A stretch of DNA of 64,000 nt, from contig JALNXH010000008.1 in NCBI GenBank assembly GCA_023230455.1, forward strand, positions 62,001 to 126,000. Reading direction: 5' to 3'. Within the stretch, counting starts at the first letter, position 1; each line of letters starts with the position of its first letter. The notes beneath the pieces are model-generated. The model had not been told where the DNA came from. It saw only the letters and a program-made list of their open reading frames with translations, and ran no database searches. Shown here piece after piece: positions 58,634 to 64,000 of this stretch. Origin of the DNA: Rhodocyclaceae bacterium (GTDB taxonomy: Bacteria; Pseudomonadota; Gammaproteobacteria; Burkholderiales; Rhodocyclaceae). Both the position numbers and the translations under genes were made by a program.

Positions 58634-60610
58634 TCAGCCGCCGCTGACGGTCACCTCACTGAGAAACTCGTAGTTGCGGAAACATTGCTGGAGCCGTTCA
58701 AGAACCAACGCCCGGTCACCGGAGGTCAGGGTGACGTCGATCACGGCACGCGGCCGCAATCCCTTGTCGTCGACGGAAACGCTGACGGCGCCCTGCTCTC
58801 CGACGATATCCCTTGCCAAATCGATGGAAAGGCGCGCCATCGTATCCATGCGCAGCGCCGGCTTTGAAATCTTGCCGACCGCCGTCATCGGCAACTGCGG
58901 AACGACAATGATTTCCACCGGCGCCGCGGCCCGCTCCTGAACATGTTGCCGGCAATAGGCAAGAAGTTCCGCAGCGTCGGCGTTAGCGCCTGGGTTCAAT
59001 ACCACGTAGGCGATCGGCATCTCGCCCTTGGCCGCGTCCGGGCGGCCGATGGCGGCAGCCATCTGCACGGCGGGGTGGCCGACCAGCACTTCCTCGATCA
59101 GCTTGGGATCGATATTGTGGCCGCCGCGAATGATCAGATCCTTGGCGCGACCGAACAGCCAGACGAAACCGTCGCTATCGACCGTGCCCAGATCGCCGGT
59201 GTTGGCCCAGCGCTTTCCGTCGGGCATGCCCTTGACGAAAAACTCGTCGTCCAGCTGCGGATCGACGTAGCCGCCAATCACGCCGGGGCCGCACACCGCG
59301 ATCACACCGCGCTCGGAGGGTGCGCACTCGCGGACAAAATTGTTCTCGGCATCGACCTCGATCGCCTTGACCGGCTGGAACGGCAGCCGCTGCCCCACCG
59401 AGCCGACGCGGGGCTCTTCGCCGTTGCTGAAGTTCGCGGTGACCACGCCGTGAATCTCCGACTGTCCCCAGATCTCGCGCAGCCAGATGCCGAAGCGTTC
59501 ATGGAAGCCTTTCATCAGCTCCACCGGCACCGTGCTCGCGCCGCAGTTGAAGGTGCGCAGGGTATGGCCCGCCGCAGTAGTGTCGGGGACCGCCAATATT
59601 GCGGCGGCCGTGGTGGGCACGGCCAGCACGCAGGTCATGTGGTAGTGGCGCACGATGTCCCAGAAGTTCTTGATCACCTGGGGATTGCGGAAACCATCGG
59701 TGGTCAATGTCAGCAGCGTCTGGCCGAAAAGGATGGTGCGCAAGGCGATGACGCCGAGGCCGCCGATATGGAAATTGGGCATCGCGTGCCCGACCACGCC
59801 GTCGCGCGCCGAGCCGGCAAAGGCGCCCACGAGCCAGGCATTCAGCAGCAGGCCGCGATGGGTCATGCGCACCAGCTTCGGCGCAGCCGTAGTGCCGCCG
59901 GTCGGCAGGTAGATCGCTTCCCCATGGGGATCGGACTCCGGAATGAACGTCAGTCGCCCCGCCGGCTGGGCAGCCAGCTGTCGCTGAAAATCGTTTTCCG
60001 GATCGTCCGAGTCCACCACCAGCACGCGACGCAGGGTGGGTACCTGGCGGCAAATTTCGTCGAGCCGGTCCCATACACCGGGACCGTATTTGGCGTTGGC
60101 GGTTACCAGAACGGTGGCTTTCGCCGCGTTCATGATGGAGGCAACAACCCGCGTCTCCAGATAGGGATTGATCGGGCAGGCGATGCCCGCCGTCGCCGCC
60201 CCCCACGCCGCGAACAGGCCTTCCGGCAGCATCGGCAGGATGAGGGCGACCGCGGGACGCTCGTCGCCGGAAAGCGCCTTGAACAGATTGGCGGTGCGCT
60301 CGATCAGCGCAACCAGTTCCGCATAGCGGATGATGCGCGGCGGCACGGCGAGGTCGGCGGACAGCAGCTGGGTAATCGCCGACTTCTCCGGCTCAACGGC
60401 AGCGGCGGCCTTGACGCACTCGTAGATAGTGGCGCCCGGCAGCAGATCGTCCGGCGAGAACTTCTCGATTTCCCGTACGTCCGCCTCGGAGCGCAGCCAT
60501 GCGCGTGCCAGCTTTCCGGGTGACGGCGCGGCGTCCTTCAGCCACGGTCCCTGGCCTTCAAGCATATTCAGCCAATGGCCCAGCTCATCCTTTTCAACCT
60601 GCTCAGACAT
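58634..60610 (-). CDS. acyl-CoA synthetase (AMP-binding)
   Basis: A 658-residue ANL-family ligase activating a carboxylic acid with ATP and CoA. P-loop region YLPTGGTTAAPKLVRMTH; later WGQSEIHG, the ATP-binding NTGDLGTVDSDGFVWLFGR and KDLIIRGGHNIDP, and a C-terminal lysine candidate in AVGKISKPALR. The C-terminal extension of about 60 residues after this lysine is longer than in many relatives. GAGGA/GGGGGA upstream. It fits as the CoA ligase feeding the downstream beta-oxidation genes. Confidence 0.93.
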   Translation of the reverse strand: MSEQVEKDELGHWLNMLEGQGPWLKDAAPSPGKLARAWLRSEADVREIEKFSPDDLLPGATIYECVKAAAAVEPEKSAITQLLSADLAVPPRIIRYAELVALIERTANLFKALSGDERPAVALILPMLPEGLFAAWGAATAGIACPINPYLETRVVASIMNAAKATVLVTANAKYGPGVWDRLDEICRQVPTLRRVLVVDSDDPENDFQRQLAAQPAGRLTFIPESDPHGEAIYLPTGGTTAAPKLVRMTHRGLLLNAWLVGAFAGSARDGVVGHAMPNFHIGGLGVIALRTILFGQTLLTLTTDGFRNPQVIKNFWDIVRHYHMTCVLAVPTTAAAILAVPDTTAAGHTLRTFNCGASTVPVELMKGFHERFGIWLREIWGQSEIHGVVTANFSNGEEPRVGSVGQRLPFQPVKAIEVDAENNFVRECAPSERGVIAVCGPGVIGGYVDPQLDDEFFVKGMPDGKRWANTGDLGTVDSDGFVWLFGRAKDLIIRGGHNIDPKLIEEVLVGHPAVQMAAAIGRPDAAKGEMPIAYVVLNPGANADAAELLAYCRQHVQERAAAPVEIIVVPQLPMTAVGKISKPALRMDTMARLSIDLARDIVGEQGAVSVSVDDKGLRPRAVIDVTLTSGDRALVLERLQQCFRNYEFLSEVTVSGG

Positions 60611-60645
60611 TCCTCATCCCCCTTGATTTATTTTCCGGTCCGCAT

Positions 60646-61446
60646 TCATGCGGCCGAGATACCGCCATTGACGCTGATGGCTTGGCCGGTAATGCGCGCC
60701 CCCTGCGGGCTGGCGAGAAACACGATCAGCCCGGCCAGGTCATCGGGCTGCGCCACGCCGAGGTGCGCCAGTTTTATGGCGCTGCCGAACAGCTTGGCGC
60801 TGAACGGATCGGCGAGGACGCGATCGTAGGTCAGGGTGCCCTCGATCAGCGACGGCGTCAGCGTGTTGACGCGGATACCGTTGCGCTTGGCTTCGATCGC
60901 CAGTCCACGCGAGAACATGATGATGCCAGCCATGGCGCCGCCGATCACCGACTCGCCGGGAGTCGCGACCTTGCCGGCATCCGAAGCGATATTGATGATG
61001 GCACCGCCGCGTCGCTCGCGCATACCGGGCATTACTGCGCGGCACATCAGCAACGGCGCCAGCGCCTGCTGCACCAGCATGGGCTCGATATCCTCGATTG
61101 GAATCTCATGAAACAGCCGCGGCACGAAGGGGCCGACGGTGGTGTTTACCAATACATCGACGGCGCCCAAGGCAGCCGTGGCCTCGGCAACCGCGCGTAG
61201 CGCCTGGTCGGCCTTGTTCGCATCGGCGGCGATGAAAACCACGTGCGCGTCGGGACACGCCGCCAGCACTTGCCGGCGTGCAGCCTCGCCACGCTCGACA
61301 CTGCGCCCCATCAGGGCAATGCGTCGGGTTCCAGCCGCGGCAAAACACAACGCCGTGGCCAATCCGACGCCAGCAGTGCCGCCGGCAATCAGCACGGTGC
61401 ATTGGTCGAGGCGGGGAACGTGCATAGCTGAATTCGCTGTAGTCAT
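60646..61446 (-). CDS. SDR-fold protein lacking the catalytic Tyr-Lys pair
   Basis: About 266 residues of SDR fold, with a glycine-rich cofactor motif (AGGTAGVGLATALCF), NIASDAG with the active-site-region serine and the C-terminal ITGQAISVNGG. Where classical SDRs have Tyr-x3-Lys the sequence is PGESVIGGAMAGIIMF, so Tyr is Ile and Lys is Met. The reading is clear in the DNA (60911-60960). It may be non-catalytic, use other residues or be a partner subunit. The start at 61446 (MTTANSAM) has GGACA upstream; 61425 is an alternative. Confidence 0.85.
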   Translation of the reverse strand: MTTANSAMHVPRLDQCTVLIAGGTAGVGLATALCFAAAGTRRIALMGRSVERGEAARRQVLAACPDAHVVFIAADANKADQALRAVAEATAALGAVDVLVNTTVGPFVPRLFHEIPIEDIEPMLVQQALAPLLMCRAVMPGMRERRGGAIINIASDAGKVATPGESVIGGAMAGIIMFSRGLAIEAKRNGIRVNTLTPSLIEGTLTYDRVLADPFSAKLFGSAIKLAHLGVAQPDDLAGLIVFLASPQGARITGQAISVNGGISAA

Positions 61447-61473
61447 GTTTGATGTCCGAAAATTGAAAAACAT

Positions 61474-62598
61474 TCAGTCCTGGAAGGCGTGCTTCGCCAC
61501 CAGCAGGCGCTGAATCTGATTGGTGCCTTCCCAGATCTGCGAGACCTTGGCATCGCGCATCATGCGCTCGACAGGGTAATCCTTGGTGTAACCATAACCG
61601 CCGTGCAACTGTACTGCATCGGTAGTCACCGACATCGCGGTATCGGAACAGAAAGTCTTTGCCATCGAAGCGAAGGAGCGCGAGCGCGAGTCGTTGGCGC
61701 CGGCAACGCTCACGGCACGATACAGCAGCGCGCGGGCGGCTTCGACGGCGATGGTCATGTCGGCGACCATGCCGCGCACCATCTGGAAACGCGACACCTT
61801 GCTGTTGAACTGGGTGCGCGTCGAAGTGTAGTTCACCGCTTCGTCGAGGGCCCCCTGTGCCAAGCCCAGCGCCTGGGCCGAGACCAGAGGACGCGTGTAG
61901 GTGAGGGTTTCCATCATGTAGTGGTAACCCTTTTCCGGATCGCCGACCACGCGGCTGTCGGGGACGAAGCAGTCGTCGAGGAAGATGTCGGCCATCGGGC
62001 TGCCGCGCACGCCCATCTTGCGCTCGTGACGGCCGATGGAAAAACCGGGATCGTCGCGATGCACCATGAACACGCCGTAGGCCTTTTCGGTGACCTTGGC
62101 CAGGATGGCGTACCAGGCCGACCAGCCGACATTCGAAATGAAGCGCTTCTGCCCTTTCAGCAACCAGCCGTCGGCGACACGCGTGGCGCGGGTCTTGAGG
62201 CCGGGCAGATCCGAGCCACCGCCCGGCTCGGTCAGGCAGAAACTGGCGCCGACCTCACCGGCGGCAACTGGCGGAACGATTTCGCGCTTGAGTTCGTCGC
62301 TGCCAAACCAGACCAGCGGCGTCAGCGCGGCCCACGGAATCAGCATCACCAGCGCCGACGACCCGCAGACGCGGGCAATCTCTTCGACGGCAATCACCTG
62401 CGAAAGCAAATCGCCATCGCCGCCGCCGAGCGATTCCGGAAAGGGAAGCCCGTTGAGGCCCATTGACCTGAAGGCCTCCACCGCTTCCGTCGGGAACCGG
62501 GCATCGTCATCGACCGCCGCGGCATGCGGCTTGATTTTTTCTTCCGCCATGCGGCGAACCTGTTGGCGAAATTCTTCCAGTGTGTGTTCGTCTATCAT
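61474..62598 (-). CDS. acyl-CoA dehydrogenase
   Basis: A 374-residue homotetramer-type acyl-CoA dehydrogenase, with AVEEIARVCGSSALVM, CLTEPGGGSDLPGLKT, RTQFNSKVSRFQMVR, QLHGGYGYTKDYPVERMMRDAK and IWEGTNQIQRL. The canonical catalytic glutamate in WEGTNQIQ is present, unlike in the pair at 2-2205. It would oxidise the acyl-CoA made by the ligase and racemase of the same operon. The ATG at 62598 has GAGGAG upstream; an in-frame TTG just before it is not needed. Confidence 0.94.
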   Translation of the reverse strand: MIDEHTLEEFRQQVRRMAEEKIKPHAAAVDDDARFPTEAVEAFRSMGLNGLPFPESLGGGDGDLLSQVIAVEEIARVCGSSALVMLIPWAALTPLVWFGSDELKREIVPPVAAGEVGASFCLTEPGGGSDLPGLKTRATRVADGWLLKGQKRFISNVGWSAWYAILAKVTEKAYGVFMVHRDDPGFSIGRHERKMGVRGSPMADIFLDDCFVPDSRVVGDPEKGYHYMMETLTYTRPLVSAQALGLAQGALDEAVNYTSTRTQFNSKVSRFQMVRGMVADMTIAVEAARALLYRAVSVAGANDSRSRSFASMAKTFCSDTAMSVTTDAVQLHGGYGYTKDYPVERMMRDAKVSQIWEGTNQIQRLLVAKHAFQD

Positions 62599-62658
62599 CA
62601 AATCTCCTCGATTTTCTTCTTATTGACGGGCGGCGCGTGCAGCGGCCCGTTGCGGCTT

Positions 62659-63834
62659 TTAGGCAATGACTTTCGCCTCTTTCAATTCGGCGATCTGCGC
62701 CGCGGACATGCCCCAGTCGGACAAGGCCTGCGCGGTGTCGGCACCCACCTTCGGCGGCGGCCGTTTCAGCTCCGACGGTGTGCGACTGAAACGCGGTGCG
62801 GGTTGCGGATTGAGTACGCCGTCAACATCAGCGAACATCTTGCGTGCAACGAAGTGCGGATGCATGGGCGCCTCATCCATATCGAGGACCGGCGCAAAGC
62901 AGGCGTCGGTGCCTTCGAGGATTTCGCACCACTCGGCGCGCGTGCGCGTCTTGAAAATCTCCGCAAAACGCTCCTGCATGTGCGCCCAGCTGGCCTGGTC
63001 GTTCTGCTCCGGGAGCTCGGCCGCGTAACGCCCCTCTTCGTTCGGCAGATCGTCCGCATTCAGGCCGATGCGTTCGATCAACTCTGCATAGAATTTTTCC
63101 TCGACGCTGGCGATGGAGACGTAGCCGCCGTCTTTCGTCAGGTACACGTTGTAGAACGGGGCGCCGCCGTTGAGCAGTCCGCTTCCGCGCGCGTCGGACC
63201 AGATGTTCATTTGCTTGAAGCCGTATTGCATGGCCAGCAGGTTGCTCACGCCATCCACGATCGCTGCGTCGACGACCTGCCCCTTCCCGGAAACGCGCGC
63301 CTGGATGACTGCGGCGAGGACGCCCATCGCCAGATACAGCGCTCCGCCGCCGAAATCGCCGATCACGTTGAGCGGGATCGCCGGCGCCTGCCCCTTGTGT
63401 CCAATCGTGCTCAGCATGCCGCTGAGCGCGATGAAGTTCAGGTCGTGCGCGGCCGCCTGGCTCAGCGGTCCGTCCTGGCCCCATCCGGTCATGCGGCCAT
63501 AGACCAGGCGCGGGTTCAGGTCGAGGCAGACATCGGGCCCGAGGCCCATTTTTTCCATTACGCCCGGACGAAAACCCTCGATCAGGATGTCGGCCTCGGC
63601 GATCAGTGTTTTCGCCGTTTCGATGCCCTGCGCGGATTTGAGATCAAGCGCCGCCGAGCGCTTGTTGCGATTCAGCAGGTCGAAGCGGCTGGGAACCGCA
63701 ACGCCGAGATCGCTTGCCACCAGGCGGTCGATACGCAGCACCTCCGCACCCATATCCGCCAGCAACATGCAGCAGAACGGCGCCGGTCCGATGCCGGCCA
63801 TTTCGATTACGCGGACTCCGTCGAGAGTTCCCAT
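62659..63834 (-). CDS. alpha-methylacyl-CoA racemase / CaiB-BaiF CoA-transferase family
   Basis: 391 residues, family III CoA-transferase fold. Racemase features are His and Asp in AAHDLNFIALSG, Asp in IGDFGGGALYL and a Glu in the region ASVEEKFYAEL; these correspond to the catalytic residues of mycobacterial MCR. It would interconvert (R)- and (S)-2-methylacyl-CoA so that only the S form meets the dehydrogenase, as in sterol or isoprenoid side-chain breakdown. The start at 63834 (MGTLDGVRVIEM) is chosen because the family begins there; the 52 upstream in-frame codons are a shadow of another gene's 3' end. Upstream end of the catabolic minus-strand genes in the window. Confidence 0.88.
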   Translation of the reverse strand: MGTLDGVRVIEMAGIGPAPFCCMLLADMGAEVLRIDRLVASDLGVAVPSRFDLLNRNKRSAALDLKSAQGIETAKTLIAEADILIEGFRPGVMEKMGLGPDVCLDLNPRLVYGRMTGWGQDGPLSQAAAHDLNFIALSGMLSTIGHKGQAPAIPLNVIGDFGGGALYLAMGVLAAVIQARVSGKGQVVDAAIVDGVSNLLAMQYGFKQMNIWSDARGSGLLNGGAPFYNVYLTKDGGYVSIASVEEKFYAELIERIGLNADDLPNEEGRYAAELPEQNDQASWAHMQERFAEIFKTRTRAEWCEILEGTDACFAPVLDMDEAPMHPHFVARKMFADVDGVLNPQPAPRFSRTPSELKRPPPKVGADTAQALSDWGMSAAQIAELKEAKVIA

Positions 63835-63895
63835 GGCTTTGGTCCAATTCGTAGCGGTTTTATGAGGGAGGAAGGCGGGCCGGTAATGGCCCCGG

Positions 63896-64000
63896 TTACG
63901 ACCTAAATAGTTTGGCGAACAGCCCTTTTTTCTCGCACGCCGGTTTGCACTCCAGCGGCTCGGCGAGTACGCCGTCGTCTTCGTCGGCAATCCTTTTCCC
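63896..64000 (-). CDS. 3' end of a gene entering from the right (unknown)
   Basis: The minus strand is open from the window edge for 34 codons to a TAA at 63896-63898. The tail contains two cysteines and ends EKKGLFAKLFRS, a plausible basic/hydrophobic C-terminus. Too little is seen to name it. It would lie 62 bases upstream of the racemase gene. Confidence 0.45.
   Translation of the reverse strand, partial: GKRIADEDDGVLAEPLECKPACEKKGLFAKLFRS

Noticed and set aside
1..64000. CRISPR arrays, rRNA genes, insertion sequences with transposases
   Set aside because: No regularly spaced repeats, rRNA-like sequence or transposase-like protein were seen on either strand.

Overview
This GC-rich window reads like a betaproteobacterial chromosome. 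I infer Rhodocyclales, near the steroid-degrading Sterolibacterium/Denitratisoma group. The grounds are the gene content (an adjacent acyl-CoA dehydrogenase pair, alpha-methylacyl-CoA racemase, RND/YCF48/DUF1329/DUF1302 envelope genes, an acetone-carboxylase-type operon) and the housekeeping order slt - NDUFA9-like - cca. Genes are densely packed, ATGA start/stop overlaps are frequent, and no phage, IS transposase, rRNA or CRISPR was seen.

Layout. 1-2205 (+): a pair of acyl-CoA dehydrogenase genes, the first cut by the window edge. 2243-7715 (-): a three-subunit ketone carboxylase operon in the order alpha-gamma-beta, with a strong terminator, a small extra ORF behind it, and a putative 158-bp insertion between alpha and gamma. 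7716-9021: an operator-rich intergenic region, then a 7Fe ferredoxin and a MaoC-fold gene (+). 9266-15376: housekeeping block (tRNA-Arg, 5-formyl-THF cyclo-ligase, Slt, NDUFA9-like, CCA-adding enzyme, hydrolase, DUF1840). 15442-21987 (-): an amino-acid catabolic operon putA -> arginase/ornithine-aminotransferase fusion -> ALDH7-type dehydrogenase, which would turn proline and arginine into glutamate. 22097-36938: a signalling island of seven genes. One minus operon has two tandem-receiver proteins and an 1851-residue hybrid kinase. A divergent plus operon has a REC-HD-GYP protein and a hemerythrin-histidine kinase. A second minus operon has a REC-PAS-GGDEF-EAL-REC protein and a GAF-PAS kinase. 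37242-63834: a catabolic region for a hydrophobic, probably branched or alicyclic substrate. It holds a flavin monooxygenase-like gene, a hydrolase, a five-gene operon (DUF7064-like, APH-like phosphotransferase, unknown, SDR, alcohol dehydrogenase), a TetR regulator, an aldehyde dehydrogenase, a PQQ alcohol dehydrogenase, an RND/YCF48/DUF1329/DUF1302 envelope set, a molybdopterin oxidoreductase, an acyl-CoA synthetase, an SDR, an acyl-CoA dehydrogenase and alpha-methylacyl-CoA racemase.

How the parts may work together (inference). The DUF1302/DUF1329/RND/YCF48 proteins would move a hydrophobic substrate across the envelope. The molybdenum and PQQ enzymes, with the alcohol and aldehyde dehydrogenases, would oxidise it to an acid. 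The CoA ligase, racemase and acyl-CoA dehydrogenases would feed beta-oxidation, and the ketone carboxylase would take up a ketone such as acetone. The 10-mer CTCACTAAAC occurs both beside the TetR gene and upstream of the DUF1302 gene, which suggests a common regulator. All functional calls rest on motifs read by eye; no database search was run.
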